From NCBI GenBank assembly GCA_020091685.1, contig CM034607.1, forward strand, positions 28,048,645-28,112,644: a stretch of DNA of 64,000 bases. The letters are read 5' to 3'. A model generated the notes under the pieces. It saw nothing but the letters and a program-made list of their open reading frames with translations. It was not told where the DNA came from and ran no database searches. Source of the DNA: Lutjanus erythropterus (taxonomy: Eukaryota; Chordata; Actinopteri; Lutjaniformes; Lutjanidae). The translations under genes were made by a program, and so were the position numbers. How positions within the stretch are numbered: the first letter of the stretch is position 1; each line of letters starts with the position of its first letter. This document shows, one piece after another, positions 48,103 to 64,000 of the stretch.

Positions 48103-51100
48103 ATGAAGGCTCTGGTATTCCTGGCTCTGCTTGGAGCAGCATGTAAGAGAGACTTACCAAATGATATTCTTATCTCCTGTTTTCTTAAATAACCTTCAAT
48201 TATTTGTATGCACTTGTTTGAAGACCTTATGAACTTGTGCATTTTTCCACATGTCATAACGTAGCTCACCTGCTGTTTCAGTTGCTGCAGCTGAGGATGA
48301 TAAGGTTGTCGGAGGGTACGAGTGTCCCAGACACTCTGTTCCTTACCAGGTGTCTCTGAATGCTGGATACCACTTCTGCGGTGGATCCCTCATCTCCAGC
48401 CAGTGGGTGGTGTCTGCTGCTCACTGCTTCAAGTCGTAAGTACAGGAAGTCACGTCTCCCATTACAACCAACTAATGTGCCCTGCAAGTAAGATGTGCGG
48501 AGGGGTCTGACTTAAATGCATGTGGAGTTTCATGATATCAAAGCAAAGCAAGGATCAATAGTGATAAATCATCAGTACAAGGGATTTATTGATCTTCTTC
48601 CATTTGAACTAGGGCTGTCTCAATGTACTGCTACTGAGGATAACTGTGATATTTAAAAAATGAAATAATAATATGATGTTAATACACATACAGTGCATTC
48701 ACACATGTGACCCATGATGGGCACTAATACAATCTAATACCAGTACAGATGCTGGAGTCCATGATTTCCAAAAACAATCTAAAATGTGGACTCGTCCGGC
48801 CACAGCACACTTTTCCACTTTGCATCGGTCCTTAATGAGTTTAAGTCTGATAAGTCTGCACTGTTTCTGGATGTAGGCTTTTACTTTGCATGTTAGAGTC
48901 TTAACTTGCATTTGTAGATGCAGCGACAAACTGTGTTTACTGGCAACAGTTTTCTGTGGTGTTCCTTTGCACAATTATGTGGGTTTCTTAATGCAGTTTT
49001 TAATTTAGTGCCGCCTGAGGGGTCAAAGATTGCAGGCATTCAGTGTTTGTTTGTCCCTTTCATGCAGAGATTTTTACAGATATTATGGATTGTAGATGGT
49101 AAAATCCCCAGATTCCTGCAGTTTTGTGTTGAGAAATGTTGTTATTAAACTGTTGGACTATTTGCCTCCACAGTTACTCCACAACATTCCCAGTATTTTG
49201 TTGGTCTTGTCCAAACATGTTTGAAATGTTTTGCAGGCACCACTTTAGAATAACTGTATATTTACAAAGAGCAATAAAGTTTATCAGTTTGAACATTAAA
49301 TACATTTTCTTTGTACTGTATTCAGTTTAAAGGTATTTGCAAATTATTGCATTCTGTTTGTATTTACACAACAGCCTGACATTTTTTGGAATTGGGGTTG
49401 TAATAAATACCTTTGGTAGACCTTTTTACATATTTGATGTAATCTGAAGTCATGTCAAACAGTAATATTATCTTTGCTCAACAGCTGAATGAGTGAGTGT
49501 GAGTGAAACCAAGAGAGTAAATTAGGCGGCGCCTTTTTATAAGCTTTGTCTGAGGAGAGGCCCATAGTCTAAAACTTTGAAAGCCTCATCTTTTAATAAA
49601 TATTATTAATGCAGTGTGCAGAAATTATTTTAAAGAAATCAGACTTTTAAACTGTCTATAACTTTCACTCTCCACCAGTCGTGTGCAGGTGCGTCTTGGT
49701 GAGCACAACATCGCCGTGAACGAGGGCACCGAGCAGTGGATCGATGCCGCCAAGCTGATCAAGCACCCGCAGTACAACAGCTACAACCTGGACAACGACA
49801 TCATGCTGATCAAGCTGAGCCGCCCCGCCACCCTCAACAGCTACGTCCAGACCGTGTCCCTGCCCTCTCGCTGCCCCGTGGCTGACGAAAACTGCATGGT
49901 GTCAGGGTGGGGCAACATGTCCGCCAATGGCAGTAAGTTGGATCTGAAAGCTGAGAGAGGAAGTAGAGGAAGTGTGGTCTGAAATGATGATATACGTAGA
50001 ATGACTCACACAGCACTCAGTAATTCAAAGAACATTAAAATGATAAACAGCAGCAGCCTTGAGCAGCATAACCTCGTCTCTGTATGGATGTGAATGACAG
50101 TAGTGCACACAATCAAGAGAAGGATCTTCATGTCAGCATGATTCGTCTTAATATCTATCCAAACTTTTGGTAAAGCTGTAGTCAGTAGGTGATCTGAGGG
50201 GGTGAGGGAGGATGCCACCCCCACTTGTAAGCATAAATCCTCCTTCATTAATCTGCAATCCACCCCCCCCAGTCCAGAGTACCTGACTCACTGATCCTTT
50301 ATCTCAGAGGATCTCAGTGTTTTTCTCAGCCAACAACCTCTTGTTTTTATACAATAAGCAAATACAATTAATAGAAATATAAAGTAGTCTTAATAAAAAC
50401 AAAACAAGAACAATAGATTGTTAGATTAGAATCAATGCACTATTTTTAATGTTAAAATTCAACTATTTGTTGAACAAGTCATCAGCTAGTCACTGAAGCC
50501 TTTTGCAAAAAAAACAAAACAAAAACGAGCATATAAACAAAAGTTAATTTAAATGAATGAACCTAGAAACTTTTCATGCACCTCCTGGCAAAGTACCAAA
50601 GACCCCTGGGCTTCCACTAACCCCCATTTGAGAACCGCTGCTTTATCTGCCAAAAATGTCAGCAAGTTAGAATCTACGGCCCTGACCAAGGCTCTGAAAT
50701 AACTGTAGCCTAAAGGCACTTGCAGACACTATGTTCTGAAAACCATTCTTTCCAGTGGTTTGCACCGTCTGCACCATGATGGCTTTTTGCTGTGTCAAGC
50801 AAAGCAGGGTGCACAACACTGAGCCCAGCTGCAAGAGCAAAAATTGCGGTGCCTGAAAAGGGCCTGTGTTGCGTATTGATAAATCCATGCTGCTGTCCGT
50901 GGTGCTGAAGTAGCAGATAGATTTGAAATTGCACATTTTTTTTCCCTCAGTCCTGTCCCTTCTTTCAATTTCATCTTGGATGAATAATATCTCTAAACTG
51001 TTTAAAATACTATAGATACTAAATTCTGTGCTATACTGTTGCCTTTATTCTTTATAGAGTGGTGTTGCTTTCATGGTCGAAGTGATGAATAGCAACACGT

Positions 51101-53894
51101 AGCTGCAGAGGATCAAGAGGATCATAGAGTCACACAGCTACCTGTATTCTTCCTATGATATTGTAATATTTCTATGATTATTCAGTCTTCTGTGCTGCTG
51201 AAAATACTGTGCACCCTCTGACCAAATTTAAGGGAAAACTTGTCATTTTTCCTGTGGCTGTCCGGTCAGTGTTGATGGTAAATGTAGGCAATTGAAGCAA
51301 TAGAAAGTTGAGTCCTAATCTGTAATCTGTAGATCTGAAATCTGTAGTTCTTCCTGCATCCAGTGATGTCACAGAAGATCTGCAGGATTTCCAGTCACCT
51401 CTCCTGAGTAACAAGTTGGCGTTTTTGCCACCTGGCACTATGTTTTGGCCGATAAAGTAATAGCAAAAGACAAAGGTGGTGATACACGGCAACATGGGTG
51501 TGAGTGACAGAAGCTCACATGCAATGCATCCTGGTACATGTAGGCACTGGTTAATATAGCAGGCAGTGAGGAATTTAAAGATTGCAAAGATTCATGGCTG
51601 TGTTGTTCTAATTTTGTGTCTTCACCGGTTTCATTGCAAAAAGTAATTTTTTCAAACTGAGATTTTATGCATTTTATACAATACCAATATATCATTGTTC
51701 TTACAGTATTGCAGTATATTGAATCATAACCTCTGTATCATGATAAGTATTTTATTGCCAGACTCTTGCCAGTACACAACCCTATAAAATAGTACATGCT
51801 TAAAGATGCAATCCACTTACTTTTTTCGTGCTGTTTACTCATGACAAGAGGAATTTCCCAGCCTCTGAAATCCCTGAAATGTCAGAGAATTGTTAAAAAT
51901 GCCTCCAGCAATATGAAATATTTATACTGACTTTGTTCAACCAGAAATGTATTCAGTTTATAATGATATGAAACAGAGGAAAGCAGCAAATCTTGATAAA
52001 TAAAGGATTAATTAATGGGAATCAATTAATATTCCTTCAGCAAATCAATTAATCAACTCATCTCTACATTACGCATAATTAATACCACATTATTTCCATG
52101 TTATACAGAGTAAGTTCAGTATGTACATACTGGTGGGTTCAGTAATTGAGACTTGCCTTCCTGCTCCCCAGACAACTTCCCTGACAGGCTGCAGTGCCTG
52201 AGGCAGCCCATCATCGATGACAGGATCTGCAGGAACGCCTACCCCCACCTCTTCACCGACAACATGGTCTGCTCCGGATTCATGCACGGAGGTGCCAGCA
52301 GCTGCCAAGTGAGTTGGACCAAACCACAGTGAACACACGCAGGGTCAGGTGGTACATGAGTGTGCATCTCTTCCTGTGACTCAGCGGTGTGGTGCTGAGC
52401 ACACAGAAGTGCACTTATTTTTCACTGAGCACTGAGTTTACTTACTCCTTACATGTTCATCCACGCTAACGCCCTTTAATTAAAAACAGGCATATGTTTT
52501 CACACTGTCCCCGCTTTTTAACTTGCCACCACCCCACTTCCACTGCTGCGTCTGTATCACTGACTGCAGGAAGATGATGAAACCGTGTTGCAAGAAATAC
52601 GTTAACCCTTTGAACATGTTTCCTCCTCTAGTTTTTAAAAAATACGTTTTATTATCAATGTGATTTTAATGACGCTTAAAAATTAGAGGTAAAACCACAG
52701 TGGGAGGATTCTGAATGCTATAATTATTTCACAACACACTGATATAAAATAGTAGAGAACTGTCAGGGTAATAGACTCTGAATCCCCAACTCACATCCAC
52801 CTACACCAATTATACATAATGTAGGAAATATCTGTCAACATAGTGGTGTTACCATAACACACAGGTGGTAATAGTTTATTTTTGAGTAAGGCTGGGCGGT
52901 ATGTTGATATACACCATAAGACAATAAAATGTGTCATCCATCTGAGCTTTTTCCATATGTTTACCAGCTGTGACTTTAATATCTTTGGGTGTGTTAGGTC
53001 ATTGTATCCTGGATTTGAGCCCTACCCTGGTTTTGATTTTATTCAGGATATGATGTTTACATGAAGCGTGACACACCTGATTGCTGGTATCCCTGTATAT
53101 ACCGTATACTGGATTGTAACAGAATCCAGGTTTCTGATCATTCTGTACCAACAAAGAATGTTCGGAAACCTGGATGAGGTGTTTACATACCTCGTTTCTA
53201 TCAGCGTGCGCCTGGTGACATATCAGGGTTTCTGAAACCATGACGGTTTATACTGGATTTACAGGAGTTTTGAATCTATGTGATGACTACATTTGTTCGG
53301 TATTTAATTTACTGGATTAACCACAAACAGGCATATCTACCTGATTATGTGATCTGTAAACCGTTTTTCAATTATATTTCAATATATATATTTTACTAAT
53401 AATTTTTTCTTCACTCCTAGTTCTAAGCATTAAAAGTAACAATCACCATTAAAGGGTAAATCCCCACCACTCCAGAAAAAAACACAGATCCTCCAATTAC
53501 TTGTATTTGTTTACAGGTCAGTCTTGCCCTTGTTTCAACAATGCACTCTTCTGACCACACCCAAAGATGAAAGAGGCTTGTAATGCTCAAACCAGAGATG
53601 GCAGCAAAAGTGCTGCTTTTCAGCCTGGTGTTCAGTTAGTCTTTAGGACAAACATTTGCAGAAAGGTGCGACTGTTATATGCTGTAGAGCTACAGTGCTC
53701 AGTACCTTGTGGTGACATTATTCTTTCTCTGCTTGTGTTTGCAGGGAGACTCTGGCGGTCCTCTGGTGTGTAACGGTCAGCTGCAGGGAGTCGTGTCCTG
53801 GGGTTATGACTGCGCCATGCAGGGACACCCCAGTGTCTACGCCCGTGTCTGCCGCTACAACAGCTGGATCAGCAACATCATGAGAAACAACTAA
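48103..53894 (+). CDS. Trypsinogen-like secreted serine protease with atypical S1 pocket
   Basis: This is a pancreatic digestive serine protease (chymotrypsin fold, S1 family). Five exons, 48103-48142, 48282-48435, 49679-49932, 52172-52308 and 53745-53894, join in phase to 244 residues, the usual trypsinogen length. The signal peptide [15 protein letters not shown] is followed by a short propeptide ending EDDK and the mature start VVGGYEC. The catalytic triad is present: His57 in SAAHC, Asp102 in DNDIMLIKL, Ser195 in GDSGGP. All twelve disulphide cysteines of vertebrate trypsins are seen. Position 189, normally Asp, is Ser (GGASSCQGDSGG, codon 52297-52299). Position 219 is Asp and 226 is Ser (HPSVY). 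Strict Arg/Lys specificity is therefore doubtful. The sequence resembles the fish group III/trypsin Y type as I remember it. TATA and PTF1-like sites lie upstream. Confidence 0.93.
48720..49400. mobile_element. Truncated copy of the 'accccaattcc' DNA transposon in trypsin intron 2
   Basis: The right end at about 49210-49400 matches 19545-19725 block by block: 'tcagtttgaacattaaatac', 'ctttgtactgtattcag', 'tgcattctgtttgtatttac', 'tttggaattggggt'. The left terminus is missing and the left boundary is approximate. Confidence 0.75.
49933..53744 (+). other. Trypsin gene introns 3 and 4
   Basis: Introns 49933-52171 and 52309-53744 are AT-rich with no recognised exon. Intron 3 contains degenerate 'attgcagtatattgaatc' type repeat sequence near 51660-51790. 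Intron 4 contains a hairpin-bearing repeat near 52985-53260. Confidence 0.6.
53124..53175. repeat. Inverted repeat with 'aaacctggat' arms
   Basis: The arms 53124-53145 (atccaggtttct...) and 53155-53175 (...ggaaacctggat) are complementary with few mismatches and form a short-loop hairpin. The flanking sequence repeats related 'tcctggatt' and 'gtttacat' words. This suggests the core of a small DNA transposon. Confidence 0.55.
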
Positions 53895-54043
53895 ACACAC
53901 ACACACAGTCACCACACCTTACTCAGTTCTCATACTCTGTTTATTTGGAACACACTTTGTATCATTGTGCCATTCATAAACATCTCATAAATAATATGTA
54001 ATATTCTTCAACCAACAGTCGAGACAAAAGAAATGGATAAACG

Positions 54044-54049
54044 AATAAA
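54044..54049 (+). terminator. Trypsin gene polyadenylation signal AATAAA
   Basis: This canonical hexamer lies 150 bases after the stop codon. The 3' end faces that of rps19, whose stop codon is about 380 bases further on. Confidence 0.8.
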
Positions 54050-54428
54050 AATATAAATTAGCATCCAGTGCATTTTTCTTTTTCTACGCTGAGTTTCACA
54101 GTCGTTGGCAAAACAATATTAACATGCTGTTGCTTGGTAATACTCTGTTCTCAGTGCTTCTGTATCCATTATGTGTTTTGCTGTCACAAGGCCACTGCTG
54201 TCGTGAAATCCATTATGAAAACAAAAATAAACCTCAAACTGTTGCAAAGCATCCGTATATAATATTCAGTTTGTATTTACTGTGCTATAGACACATGCAT
54301 CTCTATGAAATGCCTTTTGTGCTCGGTTACTGCGGGCACTGGAGTGATATGGGAGACAAGCAAACTTGAGTAAATAAGCAGTAAGGCATTTCTGCATTTC
54401 ATTTGTCTGGATTCTTTGCATGCATTCC

Positions 54429-60027
<5,599 letters not shown>

Positions 60028-60155
60028 CTAACATTAGCTAGCTACTGGCTAGTTTAGGTAAGGTTAACTGATAACCAGCAGGTCGTAACGCCCATGACGG
60101 TTACCCATACATGTAGCTCTCGTATGTATCGAGTAGATGCGGACAAATGTCTTAC

Positions 60156-60296
60156 TTTTCCTACAAGTCCGTCAGCCAGGTGGTCAAGTCTGGGATGGAG
60201 GTTAGCTCCAGGTTAGCCGATGGAAGCTAATGCGGCGAGGCAGTGAGAGGGGAGGATGCTGAGGAGGGAGGGGGGCGCTGCCCTCATTTGGAAAGG
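60156..60296 (-). promoter_or_regulatory. rps19: rps19 noncoding first exon and TCT/TOP initiator
   Basis: On the minus strand CCTTTCC (60296-60290) fits the TCT initiator and TOP start of ribosomal protein genes. A GTAAG donor begins at 60155, just after GGAAAA. The exon would be about 140 nt and noncoding, as in mammalian RPS19. The surrounding 59960-60300 is locally CpG-rich. Confidence 0.55.
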
Positions 60297-60299
60297 ATG

Positions 60300-61630
60300 A
60301 TACCGTAGCCTGAATTAACCTCAGCAGCAGCCTCACCTTCCTGCTCAACTCGGCCCTCAAACCACACTAACTCCAACACTAACGGTAATATTCTCCCTGT
60401 ATATTTTAACCACACATTATGCATCATGTAAGTGTCAAACTGATGGTTAAGCTGTTAAAAACCAGGTTTGTCACTGTGATGATGGTGATGCTGGGTGTGA
60501 GCTGTTCCAGTTGGATCCCAGCAGAGGGTAGTGTTGTGGCACCTTTTCCACCATCTCTGGTCCATTTCTCTGTTGTTCCAGACCCAAAAGGGGCTTCAAG
60601 AAGTGTGGTGCAGTCAGCAGGCGAGGAGAAAGAGGGCACCTCAGTGAGGGTGGAAGACCACCAGTGCAGAGTTAGTATGCTTTCGCTTCCTTTCTTTACC
60701 ACACAGGAGCATTTGTTGCCTGCAGAGTCGGTCAACATGTTGCCTTTATTCTTTTTAGTCTTTCAGGTGTAGGGGTTTGAAATGGTTTATTATTATGGAA
60801 AATTCTGATTTCAAAGGATGGCCATGAGTTACTGGAATTTATTAAATATATCTATATGCTTTCTTTCATCATTGGTAGCTGTTTGCTGAAATGGTATGCA
60901 AAATATGTCAGTGAGGTGTCCAGGCCCCTGTTTGCCAAGGTGATTAGTGTCCTTCGAAAACAAAGAGGTATGCTGATACTGGCATCCTTGGGACGAATGT
61001 AGTTATATCTAAAGGCAGCATACAGAGAAAGCTTCCAAACCACGGTGACCAGAAGGTGGCCAGTTTTTCATTTTTCTCTCGTAACGTCCTATGACCTGCC
61101 TTCCTTCTCCTCATCCGTTCTCAATTCTTTGCATCAACCACTGCCATCATATTAGTAAAAGTAGTTACATTATCCTCAAGCTTCATTCATGCCACCCTCT
61201 GCCTACCTCGAGCAACGTCTGCATAACCTTTGAACTGAATTGAAATTCAGCAAAATGAGTTTTTCAAGAGCTGTAATTAAAAAAAACCCCTCAAGTTTAC
61301 AGTATTTAAGTGCATTTACAGTGGCACTAAACCACCTGTCTTTCACTTGAGGCAAGTGAACTCAAAACAGAGCTGCTTTTTGGACTTTGTGATTTAGTAC
61401 ATAATGTGAAAATAATGGCAAAAAGTTACCAAGGTTCTTATACTTTTTTCCTGTTTTGTTGCCAATAAACCTGCAGGCTAGTTGTCTTATAGTGTTTAGA
61501 AACACTTGTGACCAGCAAATGCAAATGTGGCCTGCAATGTTAACTTGATAATTAGGGTTTTCTGTGGAGGCACTAATCAATTGATCCACTATTTTTTCAA
61601 CACTAAAAAATGCATACAATTTTCTACAAA
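60300..61630. other. Spacer upstream of rps19
   Basis: An open frame on the + strand near 60419-60772 has no recognisable domain and no conserved signature. I treat this stretch as intergenic. Confidence 0.45.
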
Positions 61631-61632
61631 TT

Positions 61633-61877
61633 AAGGTTGTCAAAAGTATCAATACTTTTTCAGTGCCACGTGTTTTAAATTATTATGCGATATCTGTCAA
61701 TTATAGTATCAAATGTACCAAAACTATGCATAAGGTTGCAGGTTGTTAGAAAAAAATATTCTATTTTGTGTGACTGGGACTTTTTTTCATTTGCTGTGGC
61801 ATTGAAAGAGGTATTGAGTGTTTTTTTTTAAACTAGTCGTGTATCAAAGTTTAATATTGTGGTATCGTGACAACTCT
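61633..61877. mobile_element. Short MITE with 'aggttgtcaaaagtatcaat' ends
   Basis: The left end is aaggttgtcaaaagtatcaa. The right end, reverse-complemented, is gagttgtcacgataccacaa. The interior is AT-rich and noncoding. Confidence 0.6.
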
Positions 61878-61974
61878 ACTACAAATACAATCTGAGCTAA
61901 GTCTCTGATGCATGCATGTCATGATTGCAGGCTTGCACTGAAGTTTAAAATAAATGTGGAAGGAGGATGTGTTT

Positions 61975-62310
61975 AGAGCTGAATTAGTCAGTTAAGTGAT
62001 TAGTCAGTCGACGGAAAATACAATCCATTCATTGTGTAAGTTGTGTATTAATTTTTTTTTTTTTACCAAACATTTGCTTGTATAAGCTTGATGTGAGGAT
62101 TTGCGGCTCATTCTATTGTAAGTTGAATCCCTTTGGGTTTTGTGCTCATCGTTTCAAAACTGTAAGCAGATTGAAAGCATCACTTTTTGGCTCTGGTAGC
62201 TTGAGATAAGACTTCTTCATTATTTGTGACATATTTTGACTGAACGATTAATCAAGAAAATAATAGTGGGATTAATTAATAATGAACAGCCAATCATTCC
62301 TTGCAGCACT
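61975..62310. mobile_element. Degenerate hAT-like MITE
   Basis: The ends 'agagctgaattagtcagtta' and 'ttgcagcact' with internal 'cgattaatcaagaaaataat' resemble the element at 59391-59670. This copy is more diverged. Confidence 0.6.
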
Positions 62311-62585
62311 AATTATATTGTATAGTGTCTCCAAAGCATTGCTTAATTTTTAGTAGTTTGTTATAAGTGTAGTTTGACACTATAAACTGCTGAAAATGCA
62401 GAAAATCCTGAATGGTTTTTATTATTTCCTTCCTTGACCCCAAAAAGTCACGTATTTCTTTTCTGGTATGTAGGCTAACATCATATGTGGATTATCACCA
62501 GCGTGCTGTGTAGTGTGAAGCTCTGCATCTACAGCCAAGGTAGATAAATGTGTGTTTACAAATGTGCAGACATGTTCATATGAGC

Positions 62586-62627
62586 GCACACACACACACA
62601 CAAACACACACACAGACACACACACAG
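62586..62627. repeat. (CA)n microsatellite
   Basis: A CA dinucleotide repeat with a few AA/GA interruptions. A related CA run lies at about 63298-63325. Confidence 0.93.
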
Positions 62628-62639
62628 AGCAGCCCTGTG

Positions 62640-62826
62640 CTCTCTGTGTCTGCCCATCTAAGCTTCTTCCCCTCCCCCCTCAACATCTCTCTCCCCTTTT
62701 TTGTCCCCCTCGTCCTCTCCTTTTCCCTCCCGCTTGCTCGCTCTCTCCTGCCTGCTAGCACTATTTCAAGCCTCTGCTCAGGAGAGAGAGAGGCAGAGAC
62801 ACACAGATGCGCAGTGAGAGAGAGAG

Positions 62827-62879
<53 letters not shown>

Positions 62880-64000
62880 AGGGGAGGGGAAAGCAGACAG
62901 GATTTAGAGTTCAAGTGCACGTGCAGAAAATAGGCTGAATAGAGGAGAGTCAGAGCAGAAAGGAAACCAGGAAAAGGAACGGCAGGGGCGAGAGACAAAG
63001 CGCACAGTAGCTCTTTCTCTTCTTCTTTCTTCCTCTCTGTTTTCTCCTCACAGAAAGAGAAGGTATTAGCCTTGGAACAGAGGGGTGAAAAAAAAGAAAA
63101 GCACAAAATTCAAATACCATGAGTGTAAAAAAGAAAAAAAATGTATTCCTATTCCTGCCCCCTCCTCTTTCCTCTCCCCACCAACACACTCCTCCTCTAT
63201 CCCTCCCTCTTGGATATTTCTCCATGAACCCCCAGTCTTTCGCTCTCTCTCTCTTCTCGCTCTCTCGGCTCTCCTTTTTCTCCCCTCCCACCTCTTCTCA
63301 CACACACATACACACACACATGCACACACCCCGGAGTCCTTCCCACTCCTTCCTCTCACGCGCGCTTACTATCCACTTTCTCTGGAGACCGACCGCAACC
63401 AGCTCGTTTTTTTTTACCTTCTTTTTCTTTTGCTTGCCAGTCTTTGCTTTTGGTTATGCCCTCATGTACGGAGGCACCATCACGCAGACGCTTCACCCCT
63501 ACTATGCGTGGCGCCCCTGAAAAATGCAGGCCTTGGATTGTCCCTGCATTAGACTGAATGCCACACACCGCTTGTCCTTTCCTGAACAGTTTTTTTATTC
63601 TTCTGCAGTATTTTTTTCAAGTCAGAACTCGACTTCTGTTTAGAAACATTTTTTAGAATCATATCCGTATTCTGAAGCGGGAGCGTAGGCTTGAAGAAAA
63701 GGAAAAGAGTGTCTGATGAATGGACACATGAAGGGGACAGAGGCAAAGAATGAGGGGAAAATGGAGAGCATGGTCTACGGTAGAAAGCGAGAAAAAGAGG
63801 TAGGAGAAAGAGTACCGGTACTGGCAAGAAAAACAGGAGGGGGAAGAGAAGAGAAGGAGGACCAGGAGGGGATAGACTTAGGAAGGAGGGATGGCTGGAT
63901 AGAAATTGGCAAAATCGCGGGAAAAAGGAGAAAAAACAAAACTCGAGAATGAGAAGAAACTGGACTTCGCTCCAAACTCAGACTCACTCTCTGGTTTCCA
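62640..64000. other. Strand-asymmetric purine/pyrimidine tract of unknown role
   Basis: Pyrimidine-rich blocks (62640-62760, 63010-63055, 63150-63420) alternate with purine-rich ones (62780-63000, 63690-63960). Open frames here are low-complexity Ser/Leu, Arg/Glu or Lys/Glu runs. The composition resembles the promoter or long 5' UTR of a large vertebrate gene that would continue past the right edge. No conserved coding sequence is visible. Confidence 0.35.
62814..62876. repeat. (GA)n microsatellite
   Basis: A nearly perfect GA dinucleotide repeat of about 60 bases, continuing into GGGGAGGGGAGGGG. Confidence 0.95.

Noticed and set aside
60419..60772. 117-codon open frame upstream of rps19
   Set aside because: It has no recognisable domain, no splice or promoter support and hydrophobic low-information sequence.
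62550..63106. Open frames rich in Ser-Leu or Arg-Glu repeats
   Set aside because: They are products of the CA/GA microsatellites.

Overview
This is an intron-rich, AT-rich vertebrate nuclear window. Its paralogue content, a pancreatic trypsin of the fish type, and several short DNA-transposon families ('gggctgcac', 'ggggtgtaac', 'accccaattccaa' ends) point to a ray-finned (teleost) fish. The protein-coding genes were recognised from their translated domains and checked for splice-site and phase consistency. No database search was possible.

Layout, left to right. (1) 1-1.6 kb: the last four coding exons of ndufv1 (complex I 51 kDa subunit), + strand, running in from the left edge. (2) 2.5-5.8 kb: an unprocessed C2H2 zinc-finger pseudogene, + strand. 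Splice sites and a CpG-type promoter remain, but the fingers are broken by several frameshifts. (3) 8.3-46 kb: a complete kmt2b (trithorax/MLL-type histone H3K4 methyltransferase), + strand. I assembled 36 coding exons that splice in phase into a 3,151-residue protein. It carries a menin-binding motif, CXXC, PHD fingers, a divergent bromodomain region, an extended PHD, FYRN, a Taspase1-like site, FYRC, a Win motif, SET and post-SET. (4) 48.0-54.05 kb: a five-exon secreted trypsinogen, + strand, with a TATA box and a bipartite PTF1-like pancreatic site. Its primary specificity residue is Ser instead of Asp. (5) 54.4-60.3 kb: rps19 (40S ribosomal protein eS19), - strand, convergent with the trypsin gene. 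It has a noncoding first exon and an extended C-terminus. (6) 60.3-64 kb: no recognisable coding gene. A tract rich in CA/GA repeats and strand-asymmetric purines and pyrimidines at 62.6-64 kb could be the promoter or 5' UTR of a further gene, but this is not shown.

Functionally the neighbours are unrelated: respiratory chain, chromatin, digestion and ribosome. They look like chance neighbours rather than a pathway cluster. Introns and spacers hold many short non-autonomous DNA transposons, including a nested pair in kmt2b intron 9 and members of one family in introns of both kmt2b and the trypsin gene. There is also a tRNA-derived SINE fragment and a transposon-derived 51-nt inverted repeat in the kmt2b 3' UTR.

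The most interesting points are the S1-pocket changes in the trypsin (189 Ser, 219 Asp, 226 Ser), the altered Taspase1 site in Kmt2b, the decayed zinc-finger gene behind an apparently intact promoter, and the extended rps19 C-terminus. I did not find a wholly new biological system.
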